This document shows, piece after piece, positions 49,725-58,497 of a stretch of 64,000 nucleotides of DNA. Location: NCBI GenBank assembly GCA_037367405.1, contig JAZKJV010005763.1, forward strand, positions 62,001 through 126,000. The letters run 5' to 3'. The position numbers were made by a program, and so were the translations under genes. Every line of letters starts with the position of its first letter. The stretch's first letter is position 1. The stretch comes from Ottelia alismoides (Eukaryota; Streptophyta; Magnoliopsida; Alismatales; Hydrocharitaceae). The notes under the pieces were generated by a model. The model ran no database searches, had not been told where the DNA came from, and saw only the letters and a list, made by a program, of their open reading frames with translations.

Positions 49725-51342
49725 CACTGATCCAATTGGAGTACCTCCACGGGATAGACCTCAACAGAAAACAGTTGAGTAATGGCAGCAAGTGATTGAG
49801 TTCAGTAGAAGTTCATTCATTCCTGGTTCGTCTCTCCAGACAACAACTCCCGTACTAGCATGCCTTCGTTACGAGACGGCCCTGTCTCAGTAGTTAGTTA
49901 TTCAACTGTAAATCGAGGCCCTTCTCTCTTCCGCCTTTTCCTATTCAGGTCGGCTGAGACACTACTCTTTCAGTTCTTCCTCTGCCCCTCAGCCCTGCCC
50001 GCTCTGGCAAGAGGGAAATCCTAAACAAAAATGCCGATTCTCAGGCCATTACAGACACGCTAGTTGTTCTCCTCTTTCTCTCTGGCAGGGGTACCATGGA
50101 AGAATGCATCCCTGCAGCAGGGGTCTTGGGGTAGACTTCCTGGTGAAGCTTCAGCCACGAATAGAATGACATCTTCAATATAGATAGAAGGCGCAATGTT
50201 CTATCTGTAATTGATTGGACTGTCAACCGAGCTTTTTGGGGCAAGGTACTATCCCCTTGCGGACAGAGACGCTGGGAGGACTGCGTGACTTCAAGACGAA
50301 TAAAGGAGATCCACTTTGTCAATTCATCATCTTTCTGTTGTGTGATCTTCTTTCATATATATCCGAAAGAAAGCACTCGCAAGACCCCTAATCGAGAATA
50401 TTATAAAAGACCTCCTTCATCTTTCGACTAGATTAAAGGCCTGGCATAGGACAGGGTGTGTACGATGTTTCATTTCTTATCCCTAGGAAGATTTCGTGAG
50501 CGGTAAACGAGTCGATTATTCGGGGTGTGACTTCGTCTTTGATATCACGTAGTTGTCGTCGAGGATCCCCACGTGATGAGAGGCAGCGCATGTACTTGTT
50601 GACAGAGGCCCATAGTATCGGACTACTCACTATGTCCACCCGCATAAAGATCTTTCACCTAATTTATGAGATTCTTCTATAATCTACTAGAAATAAAGGC
50701 TTTCGTCCATACTATATATTACCCTCCCGGGGGGTCGGAGTCCACACCAACCCTCTCAGTCCAGGGGGATTCGAGAAAAGATGGATAAGAAGACGTGTTT
50801 CCAGAACAAAGAGGACTTTTTCTGTCCGAAGAAATAATTCATCAAAATAACGAATCACCCCTTCCGTTGATATGGACACGTCTGAGATCAATAAATGTTT
50901 GGGAGTTCCTCTATTCAATCCTTTTCTTTCTCCCCATTAATATAGATAGATAGAAAGAATCCATTCTTCTTTTGCCTCTAACTGCCTTTGTCCTAGATTG
51001 ATGCTGACCTGTCCAAATCAAATGCACGTCTACCGCAATTATATATTAGGGGCTTAGGTTCCACTTAGACCCCAGAAGACGTACAGGATAGGACTAGGTG
51101 ACTAAGGGTGCGGCGAAGAGGTCTGATATATAACTCACGGGCACGTACTAAGCAGCTTTAAATCATCCTAGCCACTGAGCTCCTCTCTGGCTGCATCTTG
51201 GAAGAAAGTCATCTATCCCTGGCTATATTGCTACTTTTTTCTTGTCTCCAACTCTCTTGCATTAGAAAGATAGTGGGGCTACCATCTTCCCGTACCCAGT
51301 CAACTCTCCTAGCTAAGGGCATTTTCTTCTCCTCTTCGCGTC

Positions 51343-51759
51343 CTAGTCTGTGTTTTTTTCGGTCGGGGTGGGCAACATTGATTTCTGACATGATCTGTGG
51401 ATTGGTGATACCGGTGTGAAAGGGGCAAGATGAGAGGTTGTCGTAATGGCTCTTAAGTGGTCTTCCGTGGTCAGAAGCTGTTCTGATCCCTCTTGGGTCT
51501 GTTTGAAAAGTCCAAAGAGCGCAGACGGGGCCAGTAGGTATGAGTGCAGTAGTTGAAAGGGTAGATAGAGCCGGACCTCAGAGGCGTGGCTTTGCGAAGG
51601 CGAGAGAGTACGACTGGTATAGAGCCTCAGATTAGCTCGAGGGAAGTGCGTATAACAGAGGACCTCGTATGAATCCGAACTACATTGCTCCCGGGAAGAG
51701 AGTGAAGCGAGAGGGGATGAATAGTGGGAAAAGGAAAACGGAGGTCCCCCAACCCTCAC
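51343..51759 (-). CDS. Unrecognised 138-codon open frame
   Basis: Longest open frame in the organellar block. Starts MRVGGPPFSFSHYSSPLASL and is rich in S, L, T and H with no domain or membrane pattern that I recognise. It ends just before the antisense nad2 fragment at 51,783. Composition and lack of a known relative make a chance frame likely. Confidence 0.18.
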   Translation of the reverse strand: MRVGGPPFSFSHYSSPLASLSSREQCSSDSYEVLCYTHFPRANLRLYTSRTLSPSQSHASEVRLYLPFQLLHSYLLAPSALFGLFKQTQEGSEQLLTTEDHLRAITTTSHLAPFTPVSPIHRSCQKSMLPTPTEKNTD

Positions 51760-51782
51760 TCATGGCAACCTTCCGGCCGCCC

Positions 51783-51935
51783 AACAACCTATAACACTAG
51801 TCACTACTCCCACTGGGGCTAGGAAGTAAGCCCCACAACCCAAAGCGGCGAAGAACAAATAAAATTTGCTACAAAAGCCGGCTAACAGGGGTATTCCTAC
51901 GGCTGTTTGCCCCAGGCAGGCTAGGATGAGTGAAC
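51783..51935 (-). pseudogene. nad2: Fragment of mitochondrial NADH dehydrogenase subunit 2
   Basis: The minus strand encodes AGFCSKFYLFFAALGCGAYF followed by LAPVGVVTSVIGC, which matches the late transmembrane part of plant mitochondrial nad2 (complex I, inner membrane). Just upstream is VGIPLLAG, where the family has GIPPLAG. Identity is clear for 51,783-51,903 and fades upstream. At 51,783 the match stops abruptly at IGC and unrelated sequence follows. Only about 40 codons of a gene of nearly 500 remain, with neither intron nor neighbouring exon. The proline in LAPVG, where leucine is usual, could be a C-to-U editing site in the source gene. Non-functional. Confidence 0.88.
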
Positions 51936-52274
51936 CGTACTAACTATTAGCTGACCAGACCTCTATCGCTGAGGAGCGAAGTCTTCCCAGACCATGAGAG
52001 GAGAAAGAAAGCACTCCAAGAGAGCGTAGACGTGCATCGGAAGGTGGTGACAGAGGTCAAAAGGAAAAGAGATCAGGATGGAGGAAGCAGTAAGAAAGAC
52101 CTCAAATACTGATATATGCTAATGAGAACTAGTCAGATTACCTTTCCTTACCTCTCTTCCCCTTCCCTCAACTAGACTAACAGAAATTCAAGCGCCAATA
52201 GATCAGGGGCCCGCCGGAAAGAAACGATCTTTCAGCAGGAAGGGGGACCATCACCAAAATGACGCCAACCAAGA

Positions 52275-52337
52275 GGAGGGTCCCACTCCAGTATCTGCTT
52301 CGATTCATGCAGCAACTATGGTAACAGTTGGCGTTGC
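52275..52337 (+). pseudogene. nad5: Short nad5 scrap (duplicate)
   Basis: ggagggtcccactccag onward encodes [17 protein letters not shown], nearly identical over 61 bases to 58,217-58,277. Sequence on both sides is unrelated, so this is a 60-bp duplicated scrap of nad5. It differs from the longer copy at two bases at the 3' end. Confidence 0.88.
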
Positions 52338-52504
52338 TCACGGGATGGGAACTGAGGAGGTTTCACGCGATCGCCACAAAAGACCCTCCCTTTGGCTCTC
52401 TCCCCTTCGCTTCGACCTGCTCGCTCCTATATATCACAACAGTCGATTGACGAATTCTGTGGAGGACTTCCTGGTGCGTGCCAATAATTCGACGTGGTGA
52501 TCTA

Positions 52505-52538
52505 GCATCGTGAGCAGAACTCGATAGAGGCAAACCAC
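52505..52538. repeat. Dispersed inverted repeat, arm B
   Basis: Reverse complement of 49,691-49,724 with two mismatches. It lies about 170 bases downstream of the nad5 scrap. Confidence 0.7.
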
Positions 52539-53125
52539 CCCACTTTGACACCCTAGCATTTGCAGGTTCCGTGTAGAAATCAGCGGAGGAGAGTGGGAAT
52601 CGACCTGAACTCCTCTCATATACTAACTGCACCCCGTAACCACTTAACTACCCCTCCTCGTCTATCGCCTCCCCCTCGCCTCGCATCCCCGTCAATCAGG
52701 AAATCAGATCCGGAGCTCAGTTCCCAGTACTATTCTCAACTATGGTTCCGACCTCCCAGAACGAGAAAGGCACGAACTAAAGATACCTACTAACCCTTGT
52801 CACGTTGGTTAGCGGGGTCAGCTACCTGACTCTCGGACCCCTTGCTACTGCTTCTACCTTCTTTCCCCTTGTCTATGTCCCACCTCATTATCATGAGCTT
52901 TGACCTCAAAAATAGTAGCAAGCCACAACGAATCCAACTTTGCGGAGAGAAGGGCACGCGGATTCAGATACAAAAAGAAGTACCACACACCGTCGCTCTG
53001 CCAGAGGCATCGTTTTAGTCAAAGAAGCAATGCATAGCACCGTCCTACTAATTTTCACAACTCATCTTCTGACGATGTTTTGTTGGAGCATCTATAACTG
53101 CCTCTAGCTTAGGTGGGCAGCCCGA

Positions 53126-53326
53126 TTAATACACATTGAGTCGGTAAAGATCAAATCAGTTTATCAAAGTGCTTCTCCGATTGGTCAAGACATCTCTTTG
53201 AAACCGAAGAACAGAATCTCATTTCGTTCCATTTTGAGTCACATAGTCAAGGCAGATGTAGTAGGGGTAGAGGGGATACGTATTTGTTGTTCAGGTCGAT
53301 CAGAAGGTGCGGAAATATCCCGAACT
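53126..53326 (+). pseudogene. rps3: Fragment of mitochondrial ribosomal protein S3
   Basis: One open stretch reads [19 protein letters not shown], then [15 protein letters not shown], then [20 protein letters not shown]. This matches the conserved C-terminal (KH/tail) part of plant mitochondrial rps3, a small-subunit ribosomal protein. The frame is open for about 67 codons but runs into unrelated sequence and a stop (about 53,350). Upstream a stop lies at 53,105. The large N-terminal part of the protein and the last conserved block are absent. Non-functional fragment. Confidence 0.85.
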
Positions 53327-54179
53327 GTTCAGTCAGGACCGAGGCTTTTCTAGCACCTTTCTACTAAACCAAGACTCTCTAAATCATAGGAGAACTGAAT
53401 TTGCCCTTGCCTCCACCGAGCCAGCGTCATTATACGCTCAAGATCTTGTCTACTACCCCTAGTCCTATTGCAAACAACTGGAAATCCCCAACCCTCAAAA
53501 ACGGGGATGGGAAATGAAACGGAATGCACCGGATTTTTAACACGTACAACCATCAAACCAGAGACCAAAGCAGGACTCGACAAAACCTTCAGACCAAAAG
53601 GAACTGAAAACTTGTTCTCTTCTCTTCTTTTAGTCAGCTATGACGAGGTCTTTCTTTTCTTCTTCATTTCTTGGCCTTCCCCTGTACCCCTCCTACCCCT
53701 ATGATCCGCCCTAACCACACTTTGAAGAGAGGCGAAAGACGTCATTATAGTCCCGTTTTATTCTGAGAAGAAGGAAATTGAGTTCTTTTTACACATATCA
53801 AAGTTGGGCAGATCGACGGTCAAGGATCGAGGCAAGCAAGAGGACTAGACCTAGGACAGACTAATGCCTTCTTTGAATGAACTGTTAGGGTTAGGGAGGG
53901 CTAGCTTGCCGTGGTCGTGATTTCATCCCCGCATGTGTGAGTCTTGCCTTGGAAATCCGGAAGCTAAGTCTAGAGTGGAAGCAGAAATTCCTTTCTAAAG
54001 CATAGTTTGACGTTGGGTGCAGAGCGGGTCTAGGTCCGGAAGGTTAGGTAGTACGGAGGAGGCATCATGCTAAGTGAGGCAGGCTTAATAGATACATAGC
54101 TTGATTACCCTGTTTTTTGATAGTCGTGAGAAGGGTAGATTTCACTGCGGGATGATGCTCTTGCACTATATGAACTTCA

Positions 54180-54265
54180 CTTGTAAATATGCTACGAATA
54201 ATCCCGCCAAAGTAATAGGAATTAGACCTAACATGATTCAATATTGAAAAAACTGCATAAATCAT
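54180..54265 (-). pseudogene. petG: Plastid petG fragment (cytochrome b6f subunit V)
   Basis: The minus strand starts atgatt, is degraded for about 25 bases, then reads ttaggtctaattcctatt and onward to agcatatttacaa, matching plastid petG (LGLIPITLAGLFV and AYLQ in the protein). A 3-base deletion falls where the gene has threonine-alanine before YLQ, and a 1-base shift near the start breaks the frame. The last third of this 37-codon gene is missing. It is a plastid-derived piece inside the mitochondrial-type block, next to ccmFC. Confidence 0.8.
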
Positions 54266-54291
54266 CTATATATCTTGTTTTTTGATTTGAG

Positions 54292-54364
54292 TATGAAGAA
54301 CGGGAACGAAACGAAATAAAGCATTTCGGGAGGATGAGCCTCTCCCCCTCCTGTCTGGTAATAG
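54292..54364 (-). pseudogene. ccmFC: Fragment of mitochondrial cytochrome c maturation gene ccmFC
   Basis: The minus-strand frame encodes LLPDRRGRGSSSRNALFRFV then PVLH. Plant ccmFC has LLPDIIGRSSS, a few more residues, then RNALFRFVPVLH, so about four codons are deleted between SSS and RNALF. The gene product is part of the heme lyase complex for cytochrome c. Only about 24 codons are kept; both ends join unrelated DNA, and the petG scrap begins 26 bases away. Confidence 0.82.
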
Positions 54365-54663
54365 TCCATGCCTGACAACTATGATTTTGACATGCGTGAT
54401 TTTGCTACTTGGCTTATCTCGCTCTATGCCACTTTGAACAAGGGTAGACACAGGTCTTGTGCAAGGCCCTCGTGGACGAAGAGAGCATGAAGAGGTACGC
54501 TTGTCTTCGGGTGCGTCTAGTAGATGTGATGAGGGTCCGTGAAGTCTTTATGTTTAGTTAGGTATGACTAGGCCTTTGATGGAGTGCTTTTTCCCGGGAC
54601 TCGCTCGTCACAGGTTAGGAAAGCGTGAGACAAGTCGAGTCCTACTATATATCTCCATCGCAT

Positions 54664-54765
54664 AGCCCTTATGGGCTGGGCCACACACGTGCTACAATGG
54701 CAATGACAATGGGAAGCAAGGCTGTAAGGCGGAGCGAATCCGAAGAGATTGCCTCAGTTCGGATT
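54664..54765 (+). pseudogene. rrn18: Fragment of mitochondrial small-subunit rRNA (rrn18)
   Basis: gcccttatgggctgggccac, then acacgtgctacaatgg, gaagcaaggctgtaaggcgg and gattgcctcagttcggatt follow the order of the highly conserved 3' third of small-subunit rRNA (the region around bacterial helices 38-41). The match ends at a run of T at about 54,766. Only about 100 of nearly 2,000 bases are present. Not a functional rRNA gene. Confidence 0.92.
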
Positions 54766-54871
54766 TTTTTTTTAGATTCCCACTCTCAACAAATTCTCCA
54801 CGCGCTGGGCTCTTCCTATCGTAGCGGGAACAGATGTCAAGGCCCTACCTCTTTTCTCCGTCAAGCTCGAA

Positions 54872-55011
54872 GGCGATCCATACGAGGGTCTTATTTCTAT
54901 TGATTCGATGATCCGCCCACGAGAATGAATTATTGGGGACAGATTGACTGGTCAAACAGCAGGCTCAATAAAAAAGGGCAAAATGTCTTATGTATTTATG
55001 TAGCTATCGGC
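54872..55011 (+). pseudogene. atpA: Plastid atpA fragment (ATP synthase alpha subunit)
   Basis: cttatttctattgattcgatgatcc is followed by cgagaatgaattattgggg, agattgactggtcaaacagc and gggcaaaatgtcttatg, corresponding to plastid atpA around the Walker A loop (family GDRQTGKTA; here GDRLTGQTA, so the key lysine codon has changed). Deletions remove bases between GRGQ and before the NQKGQNV segment, and an in-frame TGA replaces the leucine of REL. The wording after the Walker loop fits the plastid gene, not mitochondrial atp1. A plastid-derived pseudogene scrap. Confidence 0.85.
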
Positions 55012-57195
55012 CATTCCACCCGCCCTCCTAATGCGAAAGAGAAAAACCATACCGAACCTACTTAGTAGTCCCGAGGTTCTCAGGTTCCAATATCACAGGC
55101 ATACTTCTTGGGTTTTTGTTCGCTCTCTTAGTCTGGCTTTGGAAAGCTCGTGTCCAGGTTGTCAGTTGCTAGGTCAAAAAAGAGCGGCGGAAACATGCGT
55201 AATGTAGCTCTGAAATAGTCTATCCTAGTAGCTAGAGATTTCCGAGGAAGATTTGATGGATTTTCCGGCACGGCTAGGTCTTGGCCAGCTTGACTGACTA
55301 AGGTAATTTCTCGGGAAGTCGATAAGTGAGCCTAGGGCGAAGAGAACTACCTGATGGCCCTCCGTCAATGCATTCCCTAAGGGTCGGAGGTAGGCGGGCA
55401 CTGAATATGAGCTAACTCCACTCTCCTTGCTAAGGATATTCTTTGTCCTCCCTACTTGCTTGCATCTAGCGTCAGTGGTCAAAAAGTAGGGTGAGTGTCC
55501 TACATCGCTAAAAGGAAGAAGCTAATGGAAAGAATTGTAATAGCTCTAAGTGTGCTTGTAGGTAGGCATTTCTTTGCTTTCTAGCCCAGAATATATAAGA
55601 TAATCGTGGCGGTCGTCTTCTTGGGGTAGGCTAGTGACGGAGCTGAAAACTAGGACTATAAAAAAGCTAGAGTAATGTGTCAGGATTCACAGCAGAGGTT
55701 CATATTAAGTAAATAGACGGGCAGTCAAGCAAGGGTTGTCTTCAGGCTCAGAGAAAGGGAAGACAAGGCAGGCACCTCAGGTCAGAGGGATAGGTCCGCC
55801 TCTCTCTCTCTCACTCCTTCATCTCCCCGCTACGTGCCCATGTACCCATACTCCTCATGGAAACAAGAGAGCCCCAACTAGATATTCGGGCCAAGAAGAC
55901 TCGAGAGCGGTAAAGGTACGAGACAGAGCAGTGGACTACCTAATCAGACCTACGGACATTCCTGTTGAGAGAATCGGGATTGGGCAATAACAAGGGAGAA
56001 GTCGCAGCAGACTCGGACTAAGCAAGGTAGTACGGGGAGGTGATTCGCTGAGGGTGCTGCCGACGGTTCTATTACAGCTCTTCTTTGGAAAAGAAAATAG
56101 ACCCTGGTTTCTCAAAGAGGGGGGTATAGGGAATGTCTACTGTGCCCTAACTCGATCTTTCTCCTGACTAAGCTCATTTCCAAGAACAGTCGGCCTCTAT
56201 CTTCGTTGAGTGGTCAGTGTGCTCTGCTCCATATATACTGAAAGGGGACTGATCCTGCGGGGGCCTATAAAGACAAGTTCTTCTGTTCTATGCCCTTAGG
56301 CTCTCAGTCCACGATCCCTCTCTCCATCCAGCGAACCAGAGATCAGGGAGGGTGAGCTAAAAGCGGAAGAACAACTATGTTGGAACTGCACTGATCGCCT
56401 GCATTATATCTTCTTGACAGTTTTGAATATCTTTCATTTGCTTTGATGGTTTAGTGATAAAGGAAGTCTAATCATCTCTCAGATGGAGACTGTTTTGATC
56501 GAGCACATACCTAGCTGACGACTGCTCTCATCCCTACATGCCGAAGACTAGCTAGGACTGAATGAGGCTAGCTACTTCTATCCCCCTGAAGAGAGTGAAT
56601 GCCTATTTGTCTGTCCTTCTGATGCTTGTATGACCTTGACTGAGAAAGTCAAGAACTGTGAAACCACGCATTATTCCCGCCTCGGCTTTGATACCTCACT
56701 CACCTTCCCCATACCTATCCTACAAAAAGCTCGACCAGCGAGAAAAAGTGTTTGGCCCAATCCAAAAAGAGGCAAAAAATCGCAGGAACAACAAAAACTA
56801 CCATCTCGCTCATTCCTTTCTTCAGTGCTACCTTTTTCTTTCCCAGGGATGGGGTTGGGTCTACCCTCAAGGGCCGGGAACAACTCTGGAGTCATTAAGT
56901 CAAAAATGTTGGACCCCTTTCAGGCTCTATCACCTGCAGGTATAGTCAGTTTATAGAGTCTTATAAAGAATTTCTCCTCGTCCATCTATATTAATAGGCC
57001 CAGTCAAAGAAAGGACCTAGATGCCCGTCCCGCACTTCTCTTCTCAGTCCAAGCCTGACTTTACTGAGCCACAATAGTAGCGAGGGAAGGGGTGAGGGGA
57101 AAGGGGGTCCCTGCCCACGCACTCATTCTTCCCACCTATTCCCTGAGCAACTCTTCCTTTTTTCATTTTAGAAACCCCCGTCACCCGAAAGTCCC
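55012..57195. other. Organellar spacer without recognised gene
   Basis: Near-balanced composition and many overlapping frames (for example 56,630-56,956, 108 codons, no domain). A search by eye for mitochondrial cox, cob, atp, nad1, rpl and tRNA signatures found none. Confidence 0.5.
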
Positions 57196-57418
57196 TGTAT
57201 GTGATAGCAGTGAGGGAAAGGTGAAAAGAACCCCCATCGGGGAGCGCAATAGAGAACCTGAAATCCGATGCGAACAATCAGTCGAAGGAGCGGAGCGCGA
57301 GCGCCCTCACTCTAACGGCGTACCTTTCGCATGATGGGTCAGCGAGGAAATGGGAACAGCGTCTTAAGCCATTAGGTATAGGCGCTTTCTAGAGGTTTCA
57401 TCTTTGGGTTCTTCCTAT
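57196..57418 (+). pseudogene. rrn26: Fragment of mitochondrial large-subunit rRNA (rrn26)
   Basis: gtgagggaaaggtgaaaag, cccccatcggggag, ctgaaatccgatgcgaac, agtcgaaggagcggagcg, then acggcgtacctttcgcatga, gggtcagcgaggaaatggga and agccattaggtataggcgc follow plant mitochondrial 26S rRNA (5' third). Single-base changes and a small insertion near 57,298-57,306 are visible. It fades after tctagaggtttcatctt and ttcttcctat near 57,418. About 220 of roughly 3,400 bases remain. The protein-like frame at 57,092-57,334 is an artefact of this rRNA piece. Confidence 0.92.
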
Positions 57419-57442
57419 CGCGACAGTTGACTTGTCCCAGTG

Positions 57443-57477
57443 CTATCGCGTCGCATTTGCTTCTAGCGCCTGTCTAC
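57443..57477 (+). repeat. Short direct repeat, copy A
   Basis: ctatcgcgtcgcatttgctt and the bases after it to ctgtctac recur at 57,694-57,728 with five differences in 35 bases. Copy A lies directly after the rrn26 fragment. Origin unknown. Confidence 0.65.
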
Positions 57478-57693
57478 ACTTCGCTTCTTCCCCCGCGGAC
57501 ATACTTAGATGAGATCTGCTTGGTAGAGTTCTGCACCTGCGGACAGATGTTCCTAGCTCCCTTTTTTTCTCCTCCTCTTCCCCGGTGGAGTGAACCTCAG
57601 GTTACAGAAGGTCAGAAAGCACTCATATATATAGCCCCTTAGGGTTATCTAACTAAAAAGGATTTCACTCTCTTGACCCCTTGACCTATATAT

Positions 57694-57728
57694 CTATCGC
57701 GTCGCGTTTGCTTTTAGCACCTCTCTAC
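57694..57728 (+). repeat. Short direct repeat, copy B
   Basis: Second copy of the 35-base repeat at 57,443-57,477, 251 bases downstream. Most differences between copies are transitions. Confidence 0.65.
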
Positions 57729-58117
57729 TAGAGATTTTGAAGCAGGTGCGAAACTACAACAGTGACTCGTGCCCGAGAAGCCTCTGTCAAAGATAAGGGT
57801 AGCAGCGAATGTGAGAGGAGCAAAGACGGGTGCACTGGAGTTCCCTTCACAGGTGAGTGGTGGGAGAGAGGCTGCTGATGTGGAGGTTTTCCCAGCTATA
57901 TAGTTGGGAGCTGACAGAATAGTAATATATAATAGCTGAAGGATGAGGATTGCACCATCGCAAGGAAAGTTGCTTTCATCTGCCCAGGCGGGACATGCTT
58001 TCCAGGTAGAGACCAGGCCAGGCACCAGGACACCATGCAGCCTCCAGCAGAACGCGATTGACGGAGGACAAAGAGTGGAGGTACGCTTCTTCTTTCCGCG
58101 GAATTAGCGCATTTGAT

Positions 58118-58200
58118 ATCGCGATCTTGATTTCCCAGAAATCTTGCTTGCAGGGTTGTCTCATGCACAAAAGAGCCTTCTTATGCCGGTAACCGGGGGG
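58118..58200. repeat. Inverted repeat arm, partner at window end
   Basis: In reverse complement this reads ttaccggcataagaaggctc to tgcaagcaagatttctggg and aaatcaagatcgcg, which matches 63,921-64,000 with about ten differences. The partner runs to the last base of the window, so the repeat may be longer. The arm ends just before the nad5 fragment. Confidence 0.7.
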
Positions 58201-58210
58201 CGTAAAAAAA

Positions 58211-58497
58211 TGCCATGGAGGGTCCCACTCCAGTATCTGCTTCGATTCATGCAGCAACTATGGTAACAGCTGGTGTTTTCATGATAGCAAGGTGCTCCCC
58301 TTTATTTGAATACCCACCCACGGCTTTGATTGTTATTACTTCTGCAGGATCCCTGACGTCATTCCTTGCGGCAATCACTGGAATATTACAGAACGATCTA
58401 AAGAGGGTTATAGCTTATTCAACTTGCAGTCAATTAGGCTATATGATCTTTGCTTGCGGCATCTCAGAATATTCGTGAGAGTCTTTTACTTAATGAA
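58211..58497 (+). pseudogene. nad5: Fragment of mitochondrial NADH dehydrogenase subunit 5
   Basis: Encodes [60 protein letters not shown] and [10 protein letters not shown]. This is the conserved proton-pumping core of nad5 (complex I), including the lysine-bearing [15 protein letters not shown] helix. The open frame is 87 codons. After EYS a one-base deletion creates TGA at about 58,476-58,478; beyond it the other frame still reads the LMNH segment to about 58,497, then similarity ends. Substitutions such as S for F in ITSAG and I for T in AAITG are probably decay. The rest of the ~670-codon gene and all introns are absent. Its first 60 bases are duplicated at 52,275. Confidence 0.93.

Larger units (their letters stand above)
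45553..51782. other. Organellar spacer without recognised gene
   Basis: Near-balanced composition with many short frames and no protein, rRNA or tRNA that I recognise. It includes an unrecognised 103-codon minus frame (46,416-46,727), a small perfect hairpin (48,386-48,424) and one arm of a dispersed inverted repeat (49,691-49,724). Sequence style (short tatatat steps, purine/pyrimidine blocks) matches the fragment-bearing part to the right. Confidence 0.5.

Noticed and set aside
52586..52659. 74-base tRNA-like segment on the minus strand with a 7 bp acceptor-like stem and a D-arm-like gtagttaagtggttac
   Set aside because: The T stem and anticodon stem do not pair and no convincing anticodon loop exists, so I do not call a tRNA.
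57092..57334. 80-codon open frame
   Set aside because: Its second half is the rrn26 fragment read as protein.
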